This document shows, piece after piece, positions 35,734 through 43,576 of a DNA stretch of 49,041 nt. The position numbers and the translations under genes were made by a program. This stretch comes from Burkholderiaceae bacterium (GTDB taxonomy: Bacteria > Pseudomonadota > Gammaproteobacteria > Burkholderiales > Burkholderiaceae_C), in NCBI GenBank assembly GCA_030654805.1, contig JAURWR010000022.1, positions 1-49,041 on the forward strand, written 5' to 3'. Numbering within the stretch: position 1 is the stretch's first letter; each line of letters starts with the position of its first letter. The notes under the pieces were generated by a model. The model was not told the origin of the DNA. It made no database searches and saw nothing but the letters and a program-made list of their open reading frames with translations.

Positions 35734-36489
35734 TCAGTCTCCCAGGTAGGCGGCGATCACGGCCGGGTCGCGCATCACTTCTTGTGGCGTGCCGTTGGCA
35801 ATCAGGCGACCGCTGTCGAGCACGTGCACTTGTTCGCACAATTCGGACACGAAACGGGTGTTGTGTTCGATCACCAGCACCGCCATGCCTTCTTCGGCCA
35901 AGCGGGCGAAGATGTTGCCCAGCGCACTGGCCTCGACGTCGTTCATGCCGGCCACCGGTTCGTCCAGCAGCAGCACCGCGGGGTCGCTGGCGACAGCGCG
36001 CATCATCTCGACGCGACGCTGGAAACCGTAGGCCAGGCCGCCCGCAGGGACGTGTTCGTATGACGACATGTCAAAGCGCGCCAGCAAGGCGCGGCCGCGT
36101 TCGCGCAGTTCGCGGCTTTCGCGCCGCGAAGAGGGCAATCCCAGCAGGCTGGCCAGCAGGGAGCTTTTTTCGAGCCGATAGAAACCGATCACCACGTTGT
36201 CGAGCACCGAGGCTTCGGGCAGCAGCCGGATATTCTGGAAGGTGCGGGCCACGCCGCGGCGTGCCACGGCGTCGGCCGGCTCGGTGGAGATCGCCTCACC
36301 ATGCAGGCGCACCTCACCGCTGGTCAGACCGAGCACGCCCGCGATCAGGTTGACCAGCGTGCTTTTGCCCGAACCGTTGGGTCCAATAAGCCCGGTGACC
36401 TTGCCGGCGGGCACCTGGAAGCTCACGCCGTCGACCGCCTTGACGCCACCAAAATGGCGCCTCACGTCCTGCAACTCAAGCGCGACCAT
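35734..36489 (-). CDS. ABC transporter ATP-binding protein, LivG type
   Basis: The 251-residue ATPase has Walker A GPNGSGKSTLVNLIAG, Walker B AVLLLDEPVAGMN and the LivG-type extension before the signature (NVVIGFYRLEKSSLLASLLG). The signature region reads LAYGFQRRVEMMRAV instead of the commoner LSYGQQRRLEIARAL, a modest variation. Its start overlaps the end of the LivM-type gene by 14 bases, which shows tight coupling. Confidence 0.95.
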   Translation of the reverse strand: MVALELQDVRRHFGGVKAVDGVSFQVPAGKVTGLIGPNGSGKSTLVNLIAGVLGLTSGEVRLHGEAISTEPADAVARRGVARTFQNIRLLPEASVLDNVVIGFYRLEKSSLLASLLGLPSSRRESRELRERGRALLARFDMSSYEHVPAGGLAYGFQRRVEMMRAVASDPAVLLLDEPVAGMNDVEASALGNIFARLAEEGMAVLVIEHNTRFVSELCEQVHVLDSGRLIANGTPQEVMRDPAVIAAYLGD

Positions 36490-37402
36490 AGGGCGCTCCT
36501 TTCGATTTTTTGGGTTCTGTGCCTTCTGCCAGAGGCAGGGCGGGCGGCGGAGATGTGCGCTGGGCGCGGCGATGTTTCAGCCAGGACAGGAAGGTATCGC
36601 CCAGGCCTTGTGGCGTGTACAGCACCACCAGCACCATGACAACGCCGACCACGACCATCCGGTACTCGGCAAGCGGTCGCGAGATCTCGGGCAGCAGAAT
36701 GACGACCGCCGAGCCGATGACCGGCCCGAGCAGCGAGCGTCGCCCGCCCAGAATGATCGCGGCCAGCGTGGTGACCATGAAGTTGAAGCCGAATTGGTGC
36801 GGCTCGACGCTGTAGGCGTACATCGACTGCAGCGCGCCGAACAGGCCGCCGATGAGCCCACTGACGATGAAGGCCAGAGTGTGTTGCCCACTCGAAGATA
36901 CGCCCAGACTGGCCGCCACATACTCGTCCTGGCGCAGCGCATCAAAACCTCGCCCGATGCGCGAGATCGACAAGGCGTGCAGCAGGTAGATCACCACAGC
37001 CACCGCCACCGCGATCTCGAAGGTGCCGACGTGTTTGGGGATGTTGTTGAATCCCACTGCGCCGCCGGTGAGCGGTTCGGCGTAGAGGGCGATCGCCACC
37101 ACCACCTCCACCAGCGCCAGCGTGGCGATGGCCTGGTAGACCCCACGCAGGCGTGCCAGCGGTATCGACACCAAGTAGCCCGCCACACCGCCGAGCACCG
37201 CGCCGAGAGGCATCGCTGCCAGCGGGGGCAGGCCTAGGTTTACAACCAGGATGGCGCAGCCATAGGCGCCCATGGCTGCGAACGCTGCCGAGGCCAGCGA
37301 GAACACCCCGCATCGCAACACGATCTGCTGGCTGTAGGCAAAGCCCAGCGTGAGCAGGAAGAAGTCGAAAACAGGCTGATTGGCCTTCAGAAAATCGATC
37401 AT
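36476..37402 (-). CDS. ABC transporter permease, LivM type
   Basis: The 308-residue inner-membrane protein has about nine or ten hydrophobic segments and the permease signature region LRQDEYVAASLGVSSSGQHT followed by FIVSGLIGGLFGAL. A basic, proline-rich tail ends the protein. The ATG at 37402 overlaps the LivH stop codon (ATGA). The subunit forms the translocation path with LivH. Confidence 0.94.
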   Translation of the reverse strand: MIDFLKANQPVFDFFLLTLGFAYSQQIVLRCGVFSLASAAFAAMGAYGCAILVVNLGLPPLAAMPLGAVLGGVAGYLVSIPLARLRGVYQAIATLALVEVVVAIALYAEPLTGGAVGFNNIPKHVGTFEIAVAVAVVIYLLHALSISRIGRGFDALRQDEYVAASLGVSSSGQHTLAFIVSGLIGGLFGALQSMYAYSVEPHQFGFNFMVTTLAAIILGGRRSLLGPVIGSAVVILLPEISRPLAEYRMVVVGVVMVLVVLYTPQGLGDTFLSWLKHRRAQRTSPPPALPLAEGTEPKKSKGAPYGRA

Positions 37403-38295
37403 TGCCGTCCCACTCCGGCGGGTGCGAGGGCGCCGCCAAACAAGCCATTCGGTTTGAAGATCAGCACCACGAACAGCATGGTGAAGATGAGGATGTCGCT
37501 CAGGCCGGGTGGCAGATAGGCAGCGCACAGCGCCTGACCCACGCCCAGCAGCAAACTGGCCACGACCGCGCCGCCCAGGTTGCCCAGGCCACCCAGCACC
37601 ACGACCACAAAGGCCTTGAGCATGTAGGGCTCACCCATCATGAACTGGATGGAATTGAAGGACAGGCCGATCATCACGCCGGCCAGTGCCGCCATCGCAC
37701 CGGCGATGAAAAAGGTCAGCATGAAGACCGAGCGCGCGTTGATGCCCAGCAGTGCTGATGCGCGCGGGTTGATCGCCACGGCGCGCACCTGGCGGCCGAA
37801 CGTGGTGCGTTGCAGGAACAGCGCCAGAAAGACCACCAACACCACGACCATGACCGTGATGGTGATCTGCAGCAGGGATATCCGCAAGCCCATGGCCCGG
37901 TAGAACTCGACCGGGAAGGTGTCGAACGGAAAGCTCAGCACCTTGGTCTGCGACAGCTTCTGGGCCATGCTGGTGAGGATCTGGCCGATACCGATCGAGA
38001 TGACCAGGGCTCCAAACTCAGCGTCCATCGGGCTGTACTTGCGCAGCTTCTGAAAGCCAAAACGATCGATCAGTACCGAAGCGAAACCACACACCACCAT
38101 GGCGATCAGCAGCGCCACCCAGAAGGGCAGGCCGGCCATAACGGCGTAATAAGCGATGAAGGCGCCCGACATGAAGATGGCGCCGTGTGCGAGGTTCAGC
38201 ACCTTCTGCACACCAAAGATGAGGTTGAAACCCAGCGCGAACAGGGCATAGATCGCGCCGGAAATCAGGCCGTTAAGGATTTGCTGGGCCAGCAT
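37399..38295 (-). CDS. ABC transporter permease, LivH type
   Basis: The 298-residue inner-membrane protein begins MLAQQILNGLISGAIYALFALGFNLIFG, the canonical LivH start, and contains the signature AINPRASALLGINARS. It is the first gene of the operon LivH-LivM-LivG-LivF-binding protein. Its promoter must lie in 38296-38647, which it shares with the divergent Bug gene. No operator-like repeat lies close to its start, so it may be controlled differently or by the more distant site at 38501. Confidence 0.95.
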   Translation of the reverse strand: MLAQQILNGLISGAIYALFALGFNLIFGVQKVLNLAHGAIFMSGAFIAYYAVMAGLPFWVALLIAMVVCGFASVLIDRFGFQKLRKYSPMDAEFGALVISIGIGQILTSMAQKLSQTKVLSFPFDTFPVEFYRAMGLRISLLQITITVMVVVLVVFLALFLQRTTFGRQVRAVAINPRASALLGINARSVFMLTFFIAGAMAALAGVMIGLSFNSIQFMMGEPYMLKAFVVVVLGGLGNLGGAVVASLLLGVGQALCAAYLPPGLSDILIFTMLFVVLIFKPNGLFGGALAPAGVGRQ

Positions 38296-38647
38296 GGTGT
38301 CAGGCCCGACCCGCTGACGCGTGTGTGCCGCCTAGGCGGGCGGATGTGGGCTTGGTGGTCGGTCGCCCGGATGCGCACGGGCGCTGACAGTGACTACCAC
38401 GCGTGTTCGATAAAATAGAAATTCTGTTACTCATCAAGAGGCTCCGGAATAAGTCGACTCAGACCACAGATCGATTCGACGCCTTGGTTAGACATCTACT
38501 GTTTCCTCTATGGATACTGAGTATCTATAATGGAGGAAAATAATCATCAGCAGGAACGCTGTGTTCTAGAATGTACCCCTGAGGCCGAATTTTCGTATTC
38601 GGGTTTTCCCCGGGCATGTCCAACCAGTGACTCTTTGAAGGAACGTT
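38296..38647. promoter_or_regulatory. Divergent promoter region between the ABC operon and the Bug gene
   Basis: These 352 bases hold no convincing gene. The part 38400-38545 is AT-rich. It contains a perfect TATAAT at 38526-38531, suitable as the -10 box for the Bug gene, and the operator-like repeat at 38501-38517 over the -35 and spacer region. No -35/-10 pair for the minus-strand operon could be assigned. Confidence 0.55.
38501..38517. promoter_or_regulatory. Operator-like inverted repeat upstream of the Bug gene
   Basis: GTTTC-CTCTATG-GATAC, the same half-sites and 7-base spacer as elsewhere in the window. It lies eight bases before a perfect TATAAT (38526-38531), thus over the -35/spacer region of the probable Bug promoter. 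A second, partial half-site GTATC follows at 38521. Confidence 0.6.
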
Positions 38648-39622
38648 ATGCGCAGCAATAACCGTGGAATGTGGCGTGTCGGGATCGCCCTGACTTTGGC
38701 GTTGGCTCCCCTGCTGTCGGCGGCACAGGACTATCCCAACAAATCGGTTAAGCTCATCGTCGGCTTTGCGGCAGGAGGGCCCCTGGATGTGTTTTCCCGT
38801 GTCCTGGCCCAAGAGCTGACGACACAGTTAGGGCAGGCCGTGGTGGTGGAGAACCGCACCGGCGCCAGTGGTCAAATTGCCACCAATGTGGTGGCACAAG
38901 CGGAGCCGGACGGGTACACGCTGCTGTCAACCGCATCGACTTTCATCGTTAACCCCATCCTCACCGGGCGCCATTCCCCAGACCCGCAGAAGGACTTCCT
39001 GCCCGTGTCCCAGACAGCGGTGCTACCGACGGTTCTGGTGACCGCCCCGGACCTGCCGGTTCAGTCCTTGCAGGAGTTGGTTCGCCTGGCACGTACACAG
39101 TCACTGAACTACTCGTCCGCGGGCAATGGCGGCCCGGGCCACCTCGCTGGTGCCTTGCTGGCCCACACAACCGGCACCCAGATGACGCACGTGCCCTACC
39201 GGGGCGCTGCGCCTGCGCTGGCCGAGGTGATGGCCGGGCGCATCGACTTCACTTTCTATACGATGTCCGGCCTGAAGGAGCAGGTGGCCGCGCACAAGGT
39301 CAAACCTTTGGCCATCACATCGGCACAGCGGCATCCGGATTTCCCGGACGTGCCCACCATGACGGAAGCCGGGGTTGCGGGCTTTGATCAGGTGGGCGCC
39401 TGGTTCGGCGTTGTGGCTCCGTCCAACACCCCTGCGCCCATCGTTGCTCGCCTCAATCAGGCCATTAACCGGGCGCTGGCCCACGCTGAAACCAGAGAGA
39501 AGATCACCCGCATGGGTATCGTGCCGGTAGGCGGCAGCAGCGAGTCGTTCCGCAGTTTCCTGGTTGATGATTCGGCTCGCTGGAGCGCATTGATCAAGGC
39601 TGCAGGCATCAAGGCCGAGTAG
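38648..39622 (+). CDS. Bug-type (TTT family) periplasmic binding protein
   Basis: The 324-residue protein has a signal peptide ending near LALAPLLSAAQ and then the family start DYPNKSVKLIVGFAAGGPLD. The Bug hallmarks VVVENRTGASGQIATNVVA and DGYTLLSTAS follow. Bug proteins of Burkholderiales bind organic acids and usually act without a linked transporter; no TctA/TctB gene is nearby. It probably captures the cluster substrate or signals its presence. An operator-like repeat and a consensus -10 box lie upstream. Confidence 0.94.
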   Translation: MRSNNRGMWRVGIALTLALAPLLSAAQDYPNKSVKLIVGFAAGGPLDVFSRVLAQELTTQLGQAVVVENRTGASGQIATNVVAQAEPDGYTLLSTASTFIVNPILTGRHSPDPQKDFLPVSQTAVLPTVLVTAPDLPVQSLQELVRLARTQSLNYSSAGNGGPGHLAGALLAHTTGTQMTHVPYRGAAPALAEVMAGRIDFTFYTMSGLKEQVAAHKVKPLAITSAQRHPDFPDVPTMTEAGVAGFDQVGAWFGVVAPSNTPAPIVARLNQAINRALAHAETREKITRMGIVPVGGSSESFRSFLVDDSARWSALIKAAGIKAE

Positions 39623-40003
39623 CCAAACTGGTGTCGCATGCCCTTGCGCAATCGCGTGCAAAGATGGACGCTGTCTTGTCATCGAGGTGGTGGAACACCT
39701 TGTCGATGTCATTGCAGGATTTTTGTTGTCTTGCCTCCATAGCAGTATCGCCACCTTCGGTACCGCCTGAAAAGCCGAGGCCAATCGCACCTCCATTCGT
39801 TGGCGTCAGACCTGCTGGTGCTGAACTATCTGTCCCTGACCAGGCGCATTGAGGTTATCAGCGATGTGCTCTTGTGAGGAATGACCTCATAGCATTGCGT
39901 TCAGCATTTTTCGGCTTCTGGCCAGGGCAGTCGTCGCTTGCCCATCTTCATTCGATCAAGCGCTTTGAAGGCGTCGTGAACTGCCAGCAACTGGTTCTCG
40001 ATC
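39623..40003. other. Intergenic stretch with no supported large gene
   Basis: About 380 bases between the Bug gene and the repeat-associated ORF. A 73-codon plus-strand frame (39631-39852) has no good ribosome-binding site and no family resemblance. A short minus-strand ORF at 39901-40005 is listed separately with low confidence. No terminator or operator-like repeat was found. Confidence 0.5.
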
Positions 40004-40005
40004 AT
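39901..40005 (-). CDS. Possible small ORF, 34 aa
   Basis: The frame MIENQLLAVHDAFKALDRMK ends in a basic, cysteine-terminated tail (KRRLPWPEAEKC). It overlaps head-to-head with the start of the plus-strand ORF at 40004. No ribosome-binding site stands out. It might be the remnant of a longer gene lost at the edge of the repeat. Listed with low confidence. Confidence 0.2.
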   Translation of the reverse strand: MIENQLLAVHDAFKALDRMKMGKRRLPWPEAEKC

Positions 40006-40276
40006 GGCGCACAACTACCCACTCTACGGTCTGGGTGACCTGTGGGAGAACGAGATGTTGTCCAGCCGATTTCAGATGAGCGACTCGGCGTTCTGGATGT
40101 TCAGGACCGGGCGCCTGCGTCGGAACGGAGAGCAGCGGTCTTGGATCACCCGCATCCACTTCGATCCCGATTCCCGCGGCACTCTGGCGCTGTGGGTGGA
40201 GGACCTCAAGGTGCTCAGAGCACTGCCCGGCGGGCCGCGCCTGCTGGCCCTCTGGGATGGGCTGTGGGAAGGTTGA
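40004..40276 (+). CDS. Small hypothetical protein, 90 aa (repeat copy 2)
   Basis: The product starts MAHNYPLYGLGDLWENEML and is rich in tryptophan and arginine, ending LLALWDGLWEG. The last 39 codons are repeated at 2-121 with mostly synonymous or conservative changes. No family is recognised. It converges with the 52-residue ORF at 40380-40538 across two palindromes, exactly as in copy 1. Conservation of the frame between copies supports translation; the function is unknown. Confidence 0.5.
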   Translation: MAHNYPLYGLGDLWENEMLSSRFQMSDSAFWMFRTGRLRRNGEQRSWITRIHFDPDSRGTLALWVEDLKVLRALPGGPRLLALWDGLWEG

Positions 40277-40286
40277 AGGTTCTGGG

Positions 40287-40370
40287 CGAGCGGACAGATG
40301 TGTCCGCTCGGGTCGATTTCGAAAACCGGGCTGGGCGGGTGCTATCGGGTCATGCCATGGGTCCATGGCA
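40287..40370. terminator. Two palindromes between convergent ORFs (repeat copy 2)
   Basis: 40287-40310 keeps the 10-bp arms CGAGCGGACA/TGTCCGCTCG around a 4-base loop; the only two changes against copy 1 fall in that loop. 40353-40370 is identical to copy 1. The retention of both stems while the flanks diverge suggests a selected structure, probably a bidirectional terminator. Confidence 0.5.
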
Positions 40371-40379
40371 CCCCGTGTG

Positions 40380-40538
40380 TCAGTCTGTTTTCTGGTGGAA
40401 CGCTCGAAGGCGGTTGAGCTCGACCTCGCGGTTCACCCCCTGGAATTCCTTCACAGCGCCCGTCACCGCACCCACCAGCGGCGCGAAAAACAGGCGGACG
40501 CTGTCGTTCCAGATTCGGCGCAAATCGGCGGTGCTCAT
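40380..40538 (-). CDS. Small hypothetical protein, 52 aa (copy 2)
   Basis: The protein starts MSTADLRRIWNDSVRLFF and shares its length and most residues with the one at 225-383, differing mainly at the C-terminus (RAFHQKTD against QAIYRKTD). A purine-rich stretch (AGAGAGGA) precedes the ATG at 40538. The function is unknown. Confidence 0.55.
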   Translation of the reverse strand: MSTADLRRIWNDSVRLFFAPLVGAVTGAVKEFQGVNREVELNRLRAFHQKTD

Positions 40539-40640
40539 GACGGAGTCCTCTCTTGGTGTCCCGTGAAAATTTGAAAGCACATGGTGGTCTTGCGTTGGGG
40601 TGTCTGCAAGGTGCTTCAGATCGACGTGGGGCTGAAACGC

Positions 40641-40670
40641 AGGTGATCAATAGGTGATCAATAGGTGATC
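40641..40670. repeat. 11-bp tandem repeat
   Basis: The unit AGGTGATCAAT occurs two full times and then as AGGTGATC. Each unit contains GATC within TGATCA. It lies right at the end of the 487-bp repeat, so it may mark a replication-slippage or recombination edge. Confidence 0.7.
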
Positions 40671-40764
40671 TTTGCAGGCGACGGGCGTGCGTTGGCGAGG
40701 ACGGTCTTGGCCTGAGAGGCTTTGAGGGCGATTGTCATGTGGCTGTGGAGCTACTGAAACCAGA

Positions 40765-41655
40765 TCAGTCGGTTGCAGCAGTCACAACGGCCAACAGTGC
40801 GGCCAGCGCGGGTGAGTGCGCAGGGCCTTGAGGCCACACGCATTGCAGGGTCGACATGATTTTTGTGCCGCTCAACGGTCGGAACACGACGCCGGCCATG
40901 CCGGACTGAGCCAGCGGCTCGGGCACGATCGCCACGCCCATGCCCTGCGAAACCAAGGCCACGACCGAGAGCCAGTGGCGCAGTTCGTGCCGGACCTTGG
41001 GGTCGAAGCCGGCCTCGGCGCAGGCCTCGATGATGCGCGCGTGGTAGTCGGGCGAGACCTGGCGCGAGAACAGCACGAAGGGTTCGTCGCGCAGGCGCGC
41101 AAGCGATAGCCGTCGTGCCGACGCGGCAGCGTGTCCTTTGGGCAGGCAGGCAACAAAGGGCGCCTCGTGCACGGTCACCACCTGCAAGGTCGGCGGCACA
41201 CGCCGCGCCAGCACGAACCCGGCGTCCAGCTCGCCGCGTCCGAGCGCATGCAGTTGTTCCTGTGAGTTGAGTTCGACCAAGGCGACCTCGATGCCTGGGT
41301 TCGCCTCCTGGTATTGCTGCAGCCATTGCGGCAGACCACCAAAAAGCAAGGAGCCCACAAAACCAATGCGCAGGCGCCCGCGAGCGCCGCGGCCAATCTC
41401 GCGCGCCGTCAGCGCGGCCTCGGCCGCTGCAGCCAGCACGACCCGCGCCTGCGGCAGCAGGGCCTCACCAGCCGCAGTGATGCGCAGGCCCCGGCTGGTG
41501 CGGTCGATCAACCTCACGCCAACGGCGTCTTCAAGCTGTCGGATCGCCACCGACAGCGGTGGTTGGGTCATGGCCAGGCGCGTTGCAGCGCGGCCGAAAT
41601 GCCCTTCTTCGGCCACAGCCAGAAAACAGCGCAGGTGTCGCAGGTCGAAGCTCAT
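40765..41655 (-). CDS. LysR family transcriptional regulator
   Basis: The 296-residue protein has the N-terminal helix-turn-helix (FLAVAEEGHFGRAATRLAMTQPPLSVAIRQLE) and the effector-binding domain typical of CatR/BenM-like LysR proteins. It is divergent from the acyl-CoA dehydrogenase gene at 41758, with 102 bases between. The inverted repeat TCAAAG-N8-CTTTGA at 41668-41687 in that gap is its likely binding site. It should activate the downstream genes in response to a pathway acid. Confidence 0.93.
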   Translation of the reverse strand: MSFDLRHLRCFLAVAEEGHFGRAATRLAMTQPPLSVAIRQLEDAVGVRLIDRTSRGLRITAAGEALLPQARVVLAAAAEAALTAREIGRGARGRLRIGFVGSLLFGGLPQWLQQYQEANPGIEVALVELNSQEQLHALGRGELDAGFVLARRVPPTLQVVTVHEAPFVACLPKGHAAASARRLSLARLRDEPFVLFSRQVSPDYHARIIEACAEAGFDPKVRHELRHWLSVVALVSQGMGVAIVPEPLAQSGMAGVVFRPLSGTKIMSTLQCVWPQGPAHSPALAALLAVVTAATD

Positions 41656-41667
41656 TCGAATTTCGAA

Positions 41668-41687
41668 TCAAAGTTACCAATCTTTGA
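41668..41687. promoter_or_regulatory. Likely LysR binding site in the divergent promoter
   Basis: TCAAAG-TTACCAAT-CTTTGA is a 6-bp inverted repeat with an 8-base spacer, starting 12 bases from the LysR start codon. TTCGAA palindromes flank it (around 41656-41666). The position between divergent genes is the classic LysR arrangement. Confidence 0.55.
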
Positions 41688-41757
41688 ATTGGACTCGAAT
41701 CGATGGGGCCGGGATACTGGGATTTCACCCAAGCACGAGACAAGCCGAGGCAAACCC

Positions 41758-43533
41758 ATGAATGCCAACAACATCGCTGAAACCACGGCCGCCGCCGCGG
41801 CTGCCGCGACCGCCTGCCACCCGATTCCCGACGCCCGCGGCACCAACCTCTACACCGCCGACCCGACCCTGGGCGCGCTGCTGGGCCTCTATCTGCCACC
41901 CGAGCTGCGCACACACCTGGAGCCGCACCTGCAGCGACTGGGTTGCCAGGCCGGCGGCCCGATGGACGAACTGGCGGCCGAGGCCGACCGCAACCCGCCG
42001 ACGCTGAGCCTGCGCACGCGCACCGGGCTGGACGCCGAGAAGATCCACAAGCACCCGGCCTATGTGGCGCTGGAGAAGATCGCTTTCTCTGAATACGGGC
42101 TGGCCGCGTTGTCGCATCGTGGTGGTGTGCTGGGCTGGCCCACGCCCATGCCTGCCGCAGCCAAGTACGCGCTGAGCTACCTGTTCGTACAGGCCGAGTT
42201 CGGACTCTGCTGCCCACTGTCGATGACCGACTCGCTCACGCGTACGCTGCGCAAGTACGGCGATCCCGCGCTGGCGGCGCGTTACCTGACCGCGTTGACC
42301 TCGCAAGATTTTGAGCAGTTCAGCCAGGGCGCCATGTTCATGACCGAACAGGGAGCGGGTTCGGACATCGCGGCCACCGAAGTGCGCGCACAACCCGATG
42401 GCGACAGCTACCGCCTCTGGGGTGACAAGTGGTTCTGCTCCAACCCCGATGCAGGGCTGGCCATGGTGCTGGCGCGCATCGATGGCGCCCCCGCCGGTCT
42501 CAAGGGTGTGTCGCTGTTCCTGTTGCCGCGGCAGTTGCCTGAGGGCCGCGTCAACGATTACCGCATCATCCGTCTCAAGGACAAACTGGGCACGCGTTCC
42601 ATGGCCAGCGGCGAGGTCCGGCTGGAAGGTGCACGCGCCTGGCTGGTCGGCGAAGTGGGCCGAGGCTTCCAGCAGATGGCCGACATGGTGAACAACTCGC
42701 GCCTGTCCAATGGCATGCGCGCGGCCGGCCTGATGCGCCGCGCCTGTGGCGAGGCGTTGCATGTGGCGCGCCACCGCCAAGCTTTTGGTCGGCGGTTGGT
42801 GGACATGCCGCTGATGCAGCGGCAACTGCTCAAGCTGATGCTGCCCACCGAGCAGGCGCGAACGATGATGTTCCAGACCGCCGAAGCGCTGCGCCGCTCG
42901 GACGCGGGCGAAGACGGCGCCTACGCGCTGGTTCGCATCCTCACGCCGCTGATCAAGTTCCGCGCCTGTCGCGACGCTCGGCGCGTCACCGGCGATGCGA
43001 TGGAGGTGCGGGGTGGCTGCGGCTACATCGAAGAATGGAGCGATCCACGCCTGGTGCGCGATGCGCACCTGGGCTCCATCTGGGAAGGCACCAGCAACAT
43101 CGTGGCGCTGGACGTGATCCGCGCCGCGCGGCGCGAAGGCTCACTGCCCGTGCTGAAGGCGCATCTGGAAGCCTTGCGTGCCGAGGCGTCGCTGGCGCCC
43201 CGCACGCGCGATGTGCTTGAGCAAACCGCCGAGCGCGCCCTGGCGCTGACCGAACAGCTCGCCCAGACCCGCGGCGCCGACGATCACGCGGCCCGTCAAG
43301 CCGCTTCGGCGCTCTATCACATCACCAGCGCCACCGCCATGGCCTGGGAAGCCTCGAAGCTGGGCGATGCGAACCGGATGCGCCTGGCGCAACTCGTGAT
43401 GCGCCACCGCGTGCTGGCCCAAGACCCGCTGCAAGCCGAGGCGCCTGAGCCCTGGCTGATCCAGTTGCTCGATCCAGATGCCGGCGACGGCGGCGTCGGA
43501 CAGGTCCCGGTCGAAACCGTGGACCTGCTTTGA
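41758..43533 (+). CDS. Acyl-CoA dehydrogenase, AidB-like group
   Basis: The 591-residue protein belongs to the larger acyl-CoA dehydrogenases related to AidB. It shows MTEQGAGSDIAATEVRAQ for FAD and substrate binding, WGDKWFCSNPDAGLAMVLAR, MVNNSRLSNGMRAAG and, near the catalytic region, GGCGYIEEWSDPRLVRDAH followed by WEGTSNIVALD. The alanine-rich N-terminus (TTAAAAAAATA) is probably disordered. The ATG at 41758 is chosen because it follows GCCGAGG and gives a typical N-terminus; the open frame upstream is antisense to the LysR gene. It is followed by a Bug and a CaiB-type gene, so it should act on a CoA ester formed by that transferase. Confidence 0.92.
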   Translation: MNANNIAETTAAAAAAATACHPIPDARGTNLYTADPTLGALLGLYLPPELRTHLEPHLQRLGCQAGGPMDELAAEADRNPPTLSLRTRTGLDAEKIHKHPAYVALEKIAFSEYGLAALSHRGGVLGWPTPMPAAAKYALSYLFVQAEFGLCCPLSMTDSLTRTLRKYGDPALAARYLTALTSQDFEQFSQGAMFMTEQGAGSDIAATEVRAQPDGDSYRLWGDKWFCSNPDAGLAMVLARIDGAPAGLKGVSLFLLPRQLPEGRVNDYRIIRLKDKLGTRSMASGEVRLEGARAWLVGEVGRGFQQMADMVNNSRLSNGMRAAGLMRRACGEALHVARHRQAFGRRLVDMPLMQRQLLKLMLPTEQARTMMFQTAEALRRSDAGEDGAYALVRILTPLIKFRACRDARRVTGDAMEVRGGCGYIEEWSDPRLVRDAHLGSIWEGTSNIVALDVIRAARREGSLPVLKAHLEALRAEASLAPRTRDVLEQTAERALALTEQLAQTRGADDHAARQAASALYHITSATAMAWEASKLGDANRMRLAQLVMRHRVLAQDPLQAEAPEPWLIQLLDPDAGDGGVGQVPVETVDLL

Positions 43534-43576
43534 AACCCACCGCGCAACCGATCCACCATAAAGAAGGAGACAAATC

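Larger units (their letters stand above)
40157..40643. repeat. 487-bp direct repeat, copy 2
   Basis: Same orientation and same internal order as 2-488, with about 91% identity over the first 382 bases and no net indel. The downstream end lies close to an 11-bp tandem repeat at 40641-40670. It separates the first catabolic region from the LysR / acyl-CoA dehydrogenase cluster. Confidence 0.9.

Noticed and set aside
38400-38425. Operator-like repeat before LivH
   Set aside because: The candidate (TTC and GAAA around ATAAAATA) does not keep the seven-base spacing.
39631-39852. 73-codon plus-strand ORF
   Set aside because: It has no ribosome-binding site, no family resemblance and shadow-like composition.
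41314-41757. Upstream extension of the AidB-like acyl-CoA dehydrogenase
   Set aside because: It is antisense to the LysR gene; the ATG at 41758 has a ribosome-binding site and a family-like N-terminus.
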